This document shows, piece by piece, positions 35,084-43,841 of a stretch of DNA of 64,000 bases (its first letter is position 1; the number at the start of each line of letters is the position of its first letter). The notes under the pieces are model-generated. The model had not been told where the DNA came from. It did no database searches and saw only the letters and a program-made list of their open reading frames with translations. The translations under genes and the position numbers were made by a program. Source of the DNA: SABI01 sp963678555 (GTDB taxonomy: Bacteria; Spirochaetota; Spirochaetia; Sphaerochaetales; Sphaerochaetaceae); the NCBI GenBank assembly GCA_963678555.2, contig OY782871.2, forward strand, positions 620,001 to 684,000. The letters run 5' to 3'.

Positions 35084-35782
35084 TTAGGCGCGCGTTCCCG
35101 CGAACTTGTATCCGTAGCCCCTCACGGTTTCCACCCATGCGCTGCCGGAGCTCCCGATCTTTGATCTGATATTCTTGATGTGGGTGTCTACGATCCTGTC
35201 GTATGATTCGAAGGTATACGAAAAGCATGATTCCAGTATCTGTGCACGCGATACAACGGAACCCGCATGAGCGATCAGGTGCGTAAGGATCCTCCATTCA
35301 GCCGCAGTGAGCTCTACCTCGTGCCCATCGAGCGAAACAGCATGCGCCACCTCATTGATCTTCAGTGAGGATCCTCCGAGAACCCACTCGGACTCACTCC
35401 TCTTCTCCTCGTTACCGCTTCCTTCCACCCTCCGGAAGATAGCCTCGACCCTGAGTATCAGTTCCTTCGGCGAGAACGGTTTCACGAGGTAATCATCACA
35501 ACCCAGTTCGAAACCCATGATACGGTCACTCTCCGTATTTCGGGCTGTCACGAACACGATCGGGAAGGCATAACGGGTTCTCAACTGTTTCACGAAAGAG
35601 AATCCGTCTCCATCGCTCATCATCACATCCTGGATAAGAAGGTCGGGAGTAGTGTGTGCAAGAGCAGTCTGAGCCTCACTGATGAGGGGAAACAGAGAAA
35701 CCGAGTATCCTGAGAGTTCAAGATACGAACCTATACTCTCTCGAATCGAAGTATGATCTTCAACGACAAAAATGTGTTTCAT
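35084..35782 (-). CDS. OmpR/PhoB-family response regulator
   Basis: 232 residues from the ATG at 35782 (MKHIFVVEDHTSIRESIG); the longer frame adds 12 residues. The receiver has the acidic pair VVEDHTS, a central aspartate in PDLLIQDVMMSDGDGFSF and lysine in DYLVKPFSPKEL. The C-terminal winged helix has LTAAEWRILTHLIAHAG and the recognition region VDTHIKNIRSKIG. It is the partner of the downstream sensor kinase, two bases away. No nearby target operator was recognised. Confidence 0.95.
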   Translation of the reverse strand: MKHIFVVEDHTSIRESIGSYLELSGYSVSLFPLISEAQTALAHTTPDLLIQDVMMSDGDGFSFVKQLRTRYAFPIVFVTARNTESDRIMGFELGCDDYLVKPFSPKELILRVEAIFRRVEGSGNEEKRSESEWVLGGSSLKINEVAHAVSLDGHEVELTAAEWRILTHLIAHAGSVVSRAQILESCFSYTFESYDRIVDTHIKNIRSKIGSSGSAWVETVRGYGYKFAGTRA

Positions 35783-35881
35783 GTGTATCAATATGTCTGC
35801 TGTCAGGCAGTAAGACAACCGATCAGAGAGTGAGGTGTGAGAGAATTTACCAAAACTCCATAATCAACACACAGACAGGAA

Positions 35882-35906
35882 ACACCAGCTTGCTGAAAGC
35901 TGGTGT
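35882..35906 (-). terminator. Intrinsic terminator of ssb
   Basis: ACACCAGCTT and AAGCTGGTGT form a perfect 10-bp stem with loop GCTGA, followed on the minus strand by TTCCTGTCTGTG. It begins 28 nt after the ssb stop. Confidence 0.6.
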
Positions 35907-35933
35907 GAAGAGCCCGAGAGAACATGATACCGT

Positions 35934-36269
35934 TCAGTCAGCAGCCGGTGAAAAATCAACATGTTCTGCGACGACAACGTACCGTTCCTTGTCCTCCCCC
36001 TCCTCATTCTTCCACCTGTTCTGCTTGAGCCGACCGACTACTCTCACTTTCTTCCCTTTAGAGAGATACGTCCCGCAGGTCTCCGCCAGATTCCCCCAGG
36101 ATTCTACCGCAAGAAACAGGGTCTCCTGCACTACCTCCTTCTCCTTGTTCCTGTAGAACCTGTTGGTAGCTACCGAGAAATTGCAGACACTTGTCCCGTT
36201 CCCGGTTACGTTTACATCCGGGTCATGGGTGAGATTCCCTTCGACCAGAATCGAATTCAGATTATTCAT
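35934..36269 (-). CDS. ssb: Single-stranded DNA-binding protein (short form)
   Basis: 111 residues. The OB-fold reads NSILVEGNLTHDPDVNV, VCNFSVATNRFYRN, FLAVESWGNLAETCG, KGKKVRVVGRLKQNRW. AGGAGG precedes the ATG. The acidic C-terminal tail that recruits repair enzymes (usually ending DDDIPF) is missing: the protein stops at VDFSPAAD just after the OB-fold. This may be a second, specialised SSB rather than the main one. Its start region is copied twice in the neighbouring patch (38092-38129 and, diverged, near 39980-40020). Confidence 0.9.
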   Translation of the reverse strand: MNNLNSILVEGNLTHDPDVNVTGNGTSVCNFSVATNRFYRNKEKEVVQETLFLAVESWGNLAETCGTYLSKGKKVRVVGRLKQNRWKNEEGEDKERYVVVAEHVDFSPAAD

Positions 36270-36288
36270 CTCTGATATCCTCCTATAC
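36251..36288. repeat. ssb start region, source copy of a 38-bp repeat
   Basis: The 38 bp covering the first ssb codons and ribosome-binding site recur identically at 38092-38129, and in a diverged form near 39980-40020. Confidence 0.75.
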
Positions 36289-36371
36289 CTGAAGTACGAG
36301 ATCGTGATGAGGCCTGCTTTGATTCGGAGACGGAAACCTGAAATGATACCTACTGTGCCTATCCAGACTAT

Positions 36372-36405
36372 TCGAAATTAAGGCGACATGTAGCCCTACT
36401 TTCGA
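36372..36405. promoter_or_regulatory. Operator-like palindrome 1 of the ATPase-1 gene
   Basis: A 34-bp imperfect dyad (TCGAAAtTA ... TAcTTTCGA) with core AGGCGACATGTAGCCC. The same core occurs at 36446-36479. The two copies flank the promoter. Confidence 0.55.
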
Positions 36406-36412
36406 TTCAATC

Positions 36413-36441
36413 TTTCATTTCTGCATAATTCAGAGTATAAT
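36413..36441 (+). promoter_or_regulatory. Promoter of the ATPase-1 gene
   Basis: TTTCAT (36413-36418), a 17-bp spacer and a consensus TATAAT (36436-36441). It is bracketed by two operator-like palindromes, an arrangement typical of repression by looping or double occupancy. Confidence 0.55.
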
Positions 36442-36445
36442 ACAT

Positions 36446-36479
36446 CTGAAAGTAAGGCGACATGCAGCCCTACTTTCAG
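36446..36479. promoter_or_regulatory. Operator-like palindrome 2 of the ATPase-1 gene
   Basis: Perfect outer arms CTGAAAGTA and TACTTTCAG with inner GGC/GCC, core AGGCGACATGCAGCCC. It lies in the 5' leader 12 bp before the start codon, so it could act as DNA operator or as an RNA hairpin covering the ribosome-binding site. Confidence 0.55.
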
Positions 36480-36491
36480 ATGGAGTGAAAT

Positions 36492-37784
36492 ATGTTCATA
36501 CAACGGAATTCATACATAGAACAGCTTGAAGAAAGCAGATTCAATGGCCAGGTGAAAGTTATCACAGGAATACGAAGGTGCGGAAAAAGCTTTCTCCTGT
36601 TTAACATCTACCATCAATATCTTCTAGAACAGGGGGTACAAGAAAATCATATCATCTCTGTTGCCCTCGACGACAGCGAATTTGAACACATCTGTGACCC
36701 TCATACACTCTCTGCCCATATCCATTCTCTGGTAAAAAATTCAACCCAGCAATATTATGTGTTCCTTGATGAAGTGCAATATGCAATTTCCCGTGAAGAA
36801 ATCAGAAACCCTGACAAGCCAATTCGTCTCTACGGAGTTCTAAACGGACTTCTTCGTCTCGGCAATGTCGACATCTACGTTACCGGAAGCAACTCAAAAT
36901 TTCTCTCAAAAGATGTGATGACAGGTTTTCGCGGCAGGGGTGAGGTGATTCATGTCTACCCACTCTCTTTCAGGGAATATTTTGATTATGTAGGTGGCGA
37001 GAAAGCCGAATCGTATGAACACTACGCAATGTACGGAGGGATGCCCCTTGTTCTCTCGAAGAAAACAGATGAGAAGAAAGCACAATACCTTTCGGAGCTT
37101 TTCACAGAAGTCTACTTCAGAGATATAGTCGAACGATATCAACTGGAGATGAAATACACATTAAGTCAACTTGCTGATACACTCAGTTCATCGATCGGAT
37201 CTCTGACCAATGCCACAAGAATTGCCAACACATTAGTGAGCAACGGGGGAAGAAAGGTTTCTACAGAAACAGTCGCAGCATATATAGGCTACCTGACTGA
37301 CTCTTTTCTTTTTAGTGAAGCAAAACGATTTGATGTGAAAGGGAACCACTATTTTCGTTTTCCCTATAAGTATTACTGTACTGATATCGGTCTGAGGAAT
37401 GCCCGACTGAACTTCAGGCAGCAGGAAGAATCTCATATCATGGAGAATATCATATACAATGAATTGCTTTACAGAGGATTCAGTGTTGATGTAGGCGTGA
37501 TAGAGATCACAGAGTCGGGGGATGATAAAAAGCGGCACAAGAAACAGTTGGAGATAGATTTTATAGCGACAAAAGGACCAATGCGCCTGTATATCCAGTC
37601 AGTACTTGCCATGAATACAGAAGAAAAAATGAAACAGGAACTCCGTTCTCTGGAGAGAATCAACGACTCTTTCAAAAAGATTGTCGTGACGAAAAGCTAT
37701 GCAAAACCCTGGACCGATAAGAATGGGATTCTTCATATCGGACTCTATGACTTTCTCCTTGATCCCGATGTCATCCGTTATTGA
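36492..37784 (+). CDS. AAA-family ATPase with DUF4143-type C-terminus (ATPase 1)
   Basis: 430 residues, GGAG eight nt upstream. The N-terminal P-loop domain has ITGIRRCGKSFLLFN (Walker A), YVFLDEVQYA (Walker B) and VTGSNSKFLSKD (sensor). The C-terminal part carries a PD-(D/E)XK-like stretch (LEIDFIATKG, then RLYIQSVL) in which the usual E-x-K is I-Q-S. These ATPases are widespread in many copies and their cellular role is unknown; defence or toxin-like roles have been suggested only loosely. It is closest in style to ATPase 2 at 38353. The promoter carries two palindromes. Confidence 0.9.
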   Translation: MFIQRNSYIEQLEESRFNGQVKVITGIRRCGKSFLLFNIYHQYLLEQGVQENHIISVALDDSEFEHICDPHTLSAHIHSLVKNSTQQYYVFLDEVQYAISREEIRNPDKPIRLYGVLNGLLRLGNVDIYVTGSNSKFLSKDVMTGFRGRGEVIHVYPLSFREYFDYVGGEKAESYEHYAMYGGMPLVLSKKTDEKKAQYLSELFTEVYFRDIVERYQLEMKYTLSQLADTLSSSIGSLTNATRIANTLVSNGGRKVSTETVAAYIGYLTDSFLFSEAKRFDVKGNHYFRFPYKYYCTDIGLRNARLNFRQQEESHIMENIIYNELLYRGFSVDVGVIEITESGDDKKRHKKQLEIDFIATKGPMRLYIQSVLAMNTEEKMKQELRSLERINDSFKKIVVTKSYAKPWTDKNGILHIGLYDFLLDPDVIRY

Positions 37785-38352
37785 ACCCTTATCTTAGCGG
37801 GTATTCTCACTCTCTTATAGGAGAATCACTCACGGCGACACAGGAAAAAGCTCCCTGCTCATGAGTACACGGTTCTTATACTATCGAGTAGATTACATGT
37901 GCGCGATATGAGGAATTTGCAAGCGCACAAGAATATCCGGACTGTCATGTACTCATGCAAAACATCTTAATTCATATATAATATAGAATAATATTACGTT
38001 AAAAGGTTTGGCCACAGGTGCTGCAATGTAGCCACCGGCAAAATCTTCACACTATCTGATGGAGAATCCGGGCTTGTTACGTCCGCCCGTTTCGAATTCA
38101 GATTATTCATCTCTGATATCCTCCTATACAAGAAATACGAAGGCATGACGGATATCACTTCGTATAACATCCAGTGGTGAAAAATGTATCTGAGCGTTGC
38201 CTGAAGCGATAGAGTGATAAACTATCCTCGAGATGCACTACCTTGTCTTCATGACAGTGGATGATATTGAAGTGCAGCAGAGATTGTATATATCATATAC
38301 ACAGGGAGGTTTTGATGTTAGGGAGAATACCGATCGTTTGAACGAACAATAC
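37785..38352. other. Intergenic patch with repeat remnants
   Basis: No intact gene. 38001-38150 is a repeat shared with 39883-40035. It includes a copy of the ssb start (38092-38129) joined to a protein-like fragment (TGGRNKPGFSI in one minus frame) with no start of its own. 37800-38000 shows nothing recognisable. Confidence 0.5.
38001..38150. repeat. 150-bp repeat, copy 1 (partner 39883-40035)
   Basis: Starts AAAAGGTTTGGCCACAGG and contains TGATGGAGAATCCGGGCT and TTACGTCCGCC, all found again in order in the partner copy. Both end in an ssb-start-like segment (ATTCATCTCTGAT-TCCTCCTAT). The two copies flank the ATPase-2 gene. Confidence 0.7.
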
Positions 38353-39666
38353 CTATACCTGTAATAACCATGAGTAGGCTGGAACAATATGGATAATCCT
38401 TCCCGTCTTCTCGTCTTTGAACTCCTCTTCTTCATACGCAGTAATAATCCACGATTCCTGTAGATCCAGTTCCTCCATTCCATCAAGAAGAGGTAAGAGT
38501 TCTCGTTCCCTTGTTCGATGATCTTTGTCCATGCTCCAGCTGACCTGTATAAGCTGAATATCTGAGTCAGGACCAACCGCAAAATCGATCTCATCTCCTC
38601 GCGAGGTTTTGTAATAGAATATGAGTTCTGAGGAACGTCTGAGAGCCATATATACCATATTCTCTAATACCAATCCGCTATTCTCTGAAGGTGAACGGGA
38701 AAAAGCCTGAACCAGTGCATGATCAACACAATACACTTTCTTTGGATTAACAGACTGGACAACACTATTATACGATCGGATGGGAACAGTGAAGATCAGG
38801 TAACAGTCTATAAGCTTTTCGATATAGTCGCTTATCAGTTCAGGTGAAAGTTTGTTCCGCTCCCCCGCAAGCCGTTGTTTCAGCTTGTTAACGGTAATGA
38901 GTCTGGAATAACTGTTCATCAATATGTGCACAAGCCGTTTTAGTTGGACAGGATGCTTAACATTATACCTGAGAAGGATATCACGACTGATCACATCATG
39001 TACCAGATTCTGAAAATAGATCGGCGCCATGGAATCCTTCGGAAGAACCATTCGCTCAGGCATACCTCCCGTCTCTATGTAAGCATTAAATCCGCTGAGA
39101 ATCGCATCTCTGCTCGCAATATCAGTTATTGCCTGAGGCTTCCCATATGCGCGCAGATATTCACTGAATGAGAACGGGAACATTTCCCACGTAAATGTCC
39201 GGCCTCCCAGCTCTGTAGCAATCTCCTTCGATAGCAGTTTAGCTGAAGATCCGGTTATATACACTTCGCATGATTCGGTCGTCTGTATCCTGTTGATGAA
39301 TTGTGCCCACCGGTTTACATACTGCAATTCATCGAAAAAGAAATAGACTCTCTGCCCATGGTTCTGGGGATACATCCCATAGTAGGTATCCGCAATCACA
39401 GCCGGATCGGAGTCTTCAAGTCGGAGAAAATCAAGACGGTCATCTGAGAAATCGAGGTAACAGATATGTTCTACCGTCACTCCGTCATCAAGAAGTGACC
39501 CCATCTTCTCATGCTGCCAGGTAGATTTGCCACTTCGTCTGATGCCGATAATCACCGTTGCCTTTCGGGGAACCGGAAGTATCTCTGTATCTCTGTGGAT
39601 AATGGGGAACTGACTTCTGAGATGTTTCTGTTGTTGAGCGATAATAAGACGCAACATATCATTCAT
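38353..39666 (-). CDS. AAA-family ATPase with DUF4143-type C-terminus (ATPase 2)
   Basis: 437 residues. Walker A is in VIIGIRRSGKSTWQ, Walker B in VYFFFDELQYV, the sensor region in VYITGSSAKLLSKEI, and the C-terminal nuclease-like stretch in GDEIDFAVGP followed by IQLIQVSW, again with Q-V in place of the catalytic E-x-K. The ATG lies six bases after a -10 box, so the mRNA is probably leaderless; there is no ribosome-binding site. Direct repeats flank the gene (38001-38150, 39883-40035), suggesting it moved as a unit. Function unknown. Confidence 0.9.
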   Translation of the reverse strand: MNDMLRLIIAQQQKHLRSQFPIIHRDTEILPVPRKATVIIGIRRSGKSTWQHEKMGSLLDDGVTVEHICYLDFSDDRLDFLRLEDSDPAVIADTYYGMYPQNHGQRVYFFFDELQYVNRWAQFINRIQTTESCEVYITGSSAKLLSKEIATELGGRTFTWEMFPFSFSEYLRAYGKPQAITDIASRDAILSGFNAYIETGGMPERMVLPKDSMAPIYFQNLVHDVISRDILLRYNVKHPVQLKRLVHILMNSYSRLITVNKLKQRLAGERNKLSPELISDYIEKLIDCYLIFTVPIRSYNSVVQSVNPKKVYCVDHALVQAFSRSPSENSGLVLENMVYMALRRSSELIFYYKTSRGDEIDFAVGPDSDIQLIQVSWSMDKDHRTRERELLPLLDGMEELDLQESWIITAYEEEEFKDEKTGRIIHIVPAYSWLLQV

Positions 39667-39672
39667 AGCTGT

Positions 39673-39729
39673 ATGATAGTCTCAAACATTCTTTAAGTCA
39701 AATAGTTTCTAATATTTTGTAAACTATTT
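39673..39729 (-). promoter_or_regulatory. Leaderless-type promoter and operator of the ATPase-2 gene
   Basis: On the minus strand TTGACT (39701-39696), a 17-bp spacer and TATCAT (39678-39673), then six bases and the ATG. An inverted repeat AAATAGTTT (39700-39708)/AAACTATTT (39721-39729) overlaps the -35 box, a usual repressor position. Confidence 0.62.
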
Positions 39730-39882
39730 TATATTAGCTCTCAATATTTTAAAAACCAATATATCCCAAATAAGACAGAGCCACTGTTTCATGAGTTTTC
39801 TCCCATGTTACTGCCATATCTGGGAGATTATCCTTTCTTGTAGGAGATTACGTAAAAAAATGGATACCCCTCTCAATACGGT

Positions 39883-40035
39883 AAAAGGTTCGGCCACAGG
39901 CACTTCACTGTAGCCACAGGCACAATGTTCACACGATATGATGGAGAATCCGGGCTCGTTACGTCCGCCAGTTTCTCCTACTGATGATTCATCTCTGATG
40001 TCCTCCTATGCATGAAGTACGGAGGAGAGAGGAAT
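39883..40035. repeat. 150-bp repeat, copy 2 (partner 38001-38150)
   Basis: Starts AAAAGGTTCGGCCACAGG and has the same internal blocks as copy 1, with about one difference per eight bases. It ends in the diverged ssb-start-like segment. In one minus frame it reads TGGRNEPGFSIISCEHC, similar to the fragment in copy 1. Confidence 0.7.
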
Positions 40036-40769
40036 ATCGCTCCGTTGAAAGGCAGGAGGAGAGATATCCTTCCCCGGAAGTATTCCCGGTACACAAGGGA
40101 AAGATGAGCTGATCCCCTCGAAGATCATGGCACGGGGACCGGACAAGGTGGCACGCTGCCTGATGACCGGTGTGTCGTGCAGCGATCAAGATTCTGCGTA
40201 CTGCATCCTTCCTGGCCTCCAGAAGACAGCGTGGCAGCAGAAAGACAATAGCAACTTCACCTGTCGTAAGGCAGGTTCGCCTTCTGATTTCCGATCGACA
40301 CTGGATGTGGAGTGATTACTCGTATGAAGCAATCGACTGCGGGACATCTCAGCCCTCACCATCATCGTCAACAGGATCGTTACATGGATGCAGATTCATG
40401 ACGACCGCTCATGTTGCAGAGGCTCTCTCATACAGCAATATTGTCACATGAGCCTTTGTATATCGTTGACAAACGGATAAATCCGTTGGACTATTAGGCA
40501 GAGGTAAAAGAAATATATTAACAATGATGTTCTTGACATGTGACGATTTCTCACCTTCTCTGCATGACTTTTTCGTGAATTCGTATGCCTGCCAGAGCAG
40601 GTTCATCCCACTGCAAAGAAATCGAATCTTCCTTCATGTCTCTAAAACAACCATATGAGGGATTCCCGAACATTATTCTGTCCTGTATTTCCACCTGTAG
40701 TTTCGTGATGTGTATCAGAGTAAAAAAACCTGTGAATGGAGTTTTTTTATTGAGGCTAAGGAGGTTTTT

Positions 40770-43700
40770 ATGAAACGAAGAAGACTGTCAGCACTTGTGC
40801 TCTGCCTGCTCCTGGTTTTCGCTCTTGTCAATCCGCTTGCTGCGAAGATAAGCAGGACAAGCAGCCGGGTAATACAGGAACCGGGTGATCTGATCACTAC
40901 AAGAAAGGCAAATTTCAAACTGGGCGATATACTCGGGGTTCCTCTGGTGTCTATGACGATTACCAATAATGAAGAAACAGGATACCTGCTGCTGAAACTC
41001 GAACTGACAATAGATGATTCTTCCGGTTCATTAACTACTGACGATAAACTTGTTGCTGTCATTGTCCGAAAATTTGAGAGCAATGAGGTTTTCAGGTTCA
41101 CCAACGAAGATCTACTGGATTACATTGGCGATATCCGCCGAGATGATACAAGCATAGACCAGGATATGCTCGATGCTCTTGGGATGAGTTCACTGAGTAT
41201 GGACTCTCTCGAGTCCTACCTGAAAGTGGGAGAAAAACTCCCTGAAGGTGTCTATACCATGACTCTGACCGCTTCGGATATCACACCTGACGACCCTGAT
41301 AATCTGACCACGACAACCTATACGACAGGGACCACCTATACCTCGGATTCAGTTGAATTCAAAGTGGTCACTATCGGCTCACTTGATGTCATCCAAATAC
41401 CTTCAGTTGATGAAAGGACCTTGGTCATCGAAGTCCCTCAGATCCCGTATTACAGTGATATCTCAATACCGACAGAATCCACAACACGTCTGACCATCAC
41501 AGGGCCTGGCATCTACAGGCCCGTTACCCTTACCCGTGACCATACAAGAGTCACATCTTCAGCAGGCTCCACCCTCAAAGGATATCCCGGAGACCTGGAA
41601 GACGGGATTGATACCTTCGATCTCTCCGGTGTGAACTTCAGGTCGGGAGAGAGGTATGACTTCGAGATAGATTTTATCGATTCCTCAGGATACTCCATTG
41701 CAGACCTGACCACTGAGATAGCCTTTCCCGAACCCCGTTTTTCAGCAGAGGTTGACCTTACACGTCCCTTCGAACCTGAATTCAGCTGGGGTTTCAATGA
41801 TGATTACGCAAGCTGGGTAAAAGAGTACCGGGTATACTTGAATGGTAGATATGTCGGCTTCACATCAGGAAATACCTATACAGTTTCTTCATCCTTGAAT
41901 CCCAGCACCTACTACAGCTGGCACGTGATGCCTGTGAACAGGGATGGCAGTGCATTCTTCGAAGAAGCTCCACGATCAGCCGGGGGAAGCTTCACGACAC
42001 AAGCCCATACTTCGCTGGAGATTGAGATATCCTCGCCTTCAGACAACGCGACCCTCATAGCAGGGAATACGTATGAGTTCTCCGCAATACCCACCCTGAG
42101 CGACGATGCGAACCTGGAAAAAGTGACATGGGGGCTTCCTGAAGGACTTCAGCTCGGTACTGATATTTCCTATACGCCGACCAGACGATTTCCTGAAGGC
42201 AGTCTGAGAATCTACACTATCGCTGAAGACAGTTTTCACCTCAAGAAGATTTCGACACGAGTACACCTTACTGTTCTTGACCCGGCTATAGCGATATCAG
42301 GTCTGAACACGATTCCAGCAGAAATCCCTGTCACGTTTACCCTTGATCCGGCAGCGACTCGTGATCTGGACAGTGTTGAATGGTTCAAAGGAACGTCTTC
42401 AATAGGAACTGGAGATTCTCTTACCTACACGTTCAAGGAGAGTGGCACATACTCCATTACTGCAAGAGGTACCACGAGACCTGATATGGATGGCGTTACA
42501 CAGACCGTCACATCAGCGGCTCATACAGTTGAGGTGACAGACACAACCGATGATATTCTTGTTATTGTTGGTGATGATGAGAGAGAGGTCTTACGTGGAT
42601 CTTCGGTCATATTTTCCCTTGCTGCAAGCGAATCGTATGATCCGTCCACTGTTGAATGGTTCGCAGGTGGTAGACGCATAGGAACCGGCGCCTCCATCCT
42701 GTACAAGTTTATGGACAGTGGTACATACTCTGTTACTGCGAAAGGTACTACAGCTTCCGGCAAGAGTGTTACCTCACGTCCTCATATCATCACGGTTATA
42801 TCCCATCCCGATGCGCTCATCATCTCAGGTGGAGCCTTGAGAGAGGTCACAAAAGGAGAGGCTGTTACGTTTGCCCTTGACCCGACCGGAACTCATGCCC
42901 TGGACCGTGTTGAATGGTTCGCGAATGGTACACTCATAGGAACCGACAAGACTATCTCGTACGCCTTCAAGGAGCTCGGTACCTACTCTGTGACTGCGGT
43001 CATTACAGCAGCAACCGGCAGCACTGTTATCTCACAGCATCAGGTCGTCACGGTAATAGACTCGGATACTGTTCTCACCATCTCCGGTGGAGCCTCGAGC
43101 GATATTCTGCAAGGAGAAACCCTTACGTTTAGTATCGAGCCATCATCAGCCTATGTTCTATCTGCGAAAAGTATTACATGGTACGTAGATGGCACTCTGG
43201 CTGGAGCAGGCACCATCTTCTTCCGTCACACATTTGATGGGGATGTCGGAACATACTCCATTACTGCAAAAGGTACGACGATGCCTGATAGAAACGGCAG
43301 TGCAAGGACTCTTAACTCACGTCCTCTGGTAGTCACTGTTGTAGACCCGGATATTGTTCTCACCATCGCCGGCGGAGAGTCGATAGATGTGGAAAGAGGA
43401 GATTCGGTCACGTTTCATCTTGAGTCATCAGCACTACCTGATCTGACCGGGTATAGCTTTACTTGGTATGAAAATACTAATCCGATAGGATCCAGCAGCT
43501 CCACTACCTTCTCGTATACATTCAATGAGGGTGGCACATATACCATATCTGCAAAGGGTTCAAGAGGTAGGGGACCGACTGTCACCTCACGGCCTCAGAC
43601 AGTCACTGTCACAGACCTGCAGAATGGTCCTGAACAGGCAGGACCGGTAGACCTGTTCAGTGTGGGGGAATCGATTACTCCTGAAATACCTCCAATATAC

Positions 43701-43802
43701 CCACCCGATTTCGGCATGGATGGGGAGCTGCCTGATCCCGTTGTTACAGAAGCAATGAGTAGGTTTCGTATCGGCCCCCATGGGACTATAATAATTTATT
43801 AG
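40770..43802 (+). CDS. Large secreted protein with FN3-like and tandem PKD domains
   Basis: 1010 residues from the ATG at 40770, preceded by AAGGAGG; an earlier in-frame start adds 20 residues without a site. A signal peptide (LSALVLCLLLVFALVNPLAA) is followed by a domain of about 180 residues I do not recognise, an FN3-like unit near 335-411 (FSWGFNDDYASWVKEYRVY, split by my reading) and five or six PKD-type repeats from about 418 to 952. Each repeat has the pattern VEWF-x-G-x-x-I-G-T, then a GTYSVTA strand, then VTSRP and VTV. A short proline-rich tail follows. It is likely a periplasmic or surface filament-like protein. The next gene, 39 bp on, encodes a large barrel-like protein and is probably cotranscribed. 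Confidence 0.85.
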   Translation: MKRRRLSALVLCLLLVFALVNPLAAKISRTSSRVIQEPGDLITTRKANFKLGDILGVPLVSMTITNNEETGYLLLKLELTIDDSSGSLTTDDKLVAVIVRKFESNEVFRFTNEDLLDYIGDIRRDDTSIDQDMLDALGMSSLSMDSLESYLKVGEKLPEGVYTMTLTASDITPDDPDNLTTTTYTTGTTYTSDSVEFKVVTIGSLDVIQIPSVDERTLVIEVPQIPYYSDISIPTESTTRLTITGPGIYRPVTLTRDHTRVTSSAGSTLKGYPGDLEDGIDTFDLSGVNFRSGERYDFEIDFIDSSGYSIADLTTEIAFPEPRFSAEVDLTRPFEPEFSWGFNDDYASWVKEYRVYLNGRYVGFTSGNTYTVSSSLNPSTYYSWHVMPVNRDGSAFFEEAPRSAGGSFTTQAHTSLEIEISSPSDNATLIAGNTYEFSAIPTLSDDANLEKVTWGLPEGLQLGTDISYTPTRRFPEGSLRIYTIAEDSFHLKKISTRVHLTVLDPAIAISGLNTIPAEIPVTFTLDPAATRDLDSVEWFKGTSSIGTGDSLTYTFKESGTYSITARGTTRPDMDGVTQTVTSAAHTVEVTDTTDDILVIVGDDEREVLRGSSVIFSLAASESYDPSTVEWFAGGRRIGTGASILYKFMDSGTYSVTAKGTTASGKSVTSRPHIITVISHPDALIISGGALREVTKGEAVTFALDPTGTHALDRVEWFANGTLIGTDKTISYAFKELGTYSVTAVITAATGSTVISQHQVVTVIDSDTVLTISGGASSDILQGETLTFSIEPSSAYVLSAKSITWYVDGTLAGAGTIFFRHTFDGDVGTYSITAKGTTMPDRNGSARTLNSRPLVVTVVDPDIVLTIAGGESIDVERGDSVTFHLESSALPDLTGYSFTWYENTNPIGSSSSTTFSYTFNEGGTYTISAKGSRGRGPTVTSRPQTVTVTDLQNGPEQAGPVDLFSVGESITPEIPPIYPPDFGMDGELPDPVVTEAMSRFRIGPHGTIIIY

Positions 43803-43841
43803 ACTGAAGCAGGCCCAGGCACAAAGGGCTGGAGGTAATAC

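Larger units (their letters stand above)
39667..40769. other. 1.1-kb intergenic region upstream of the PKD-repeat gene
   Basis: No supportable gene. It holds the ATPase-2 promoter, the second 150-bp repeat (39883-40035), a half-match to the TTGTAGG dyad (39837-39857, left arm only), and TTGACA followed by AACGGAT-AA-ATCCGTT near 40468-40490, a possible operator. Short frames around 40000-40600 lack family features and look like decayed DNA. Confidence 0.5.

Noticed and set aside
37800..37830. Further copy of the TTGTAGG dyad (CTTATAGGAGA)
   Set aside because: Only part of the left arm matches and the right arm is absent.
39989..40606. Several short frames between ATPase 2 and the PKD gene
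   Set aside because: They overlap on both strands and within repeat DNA, without family features.
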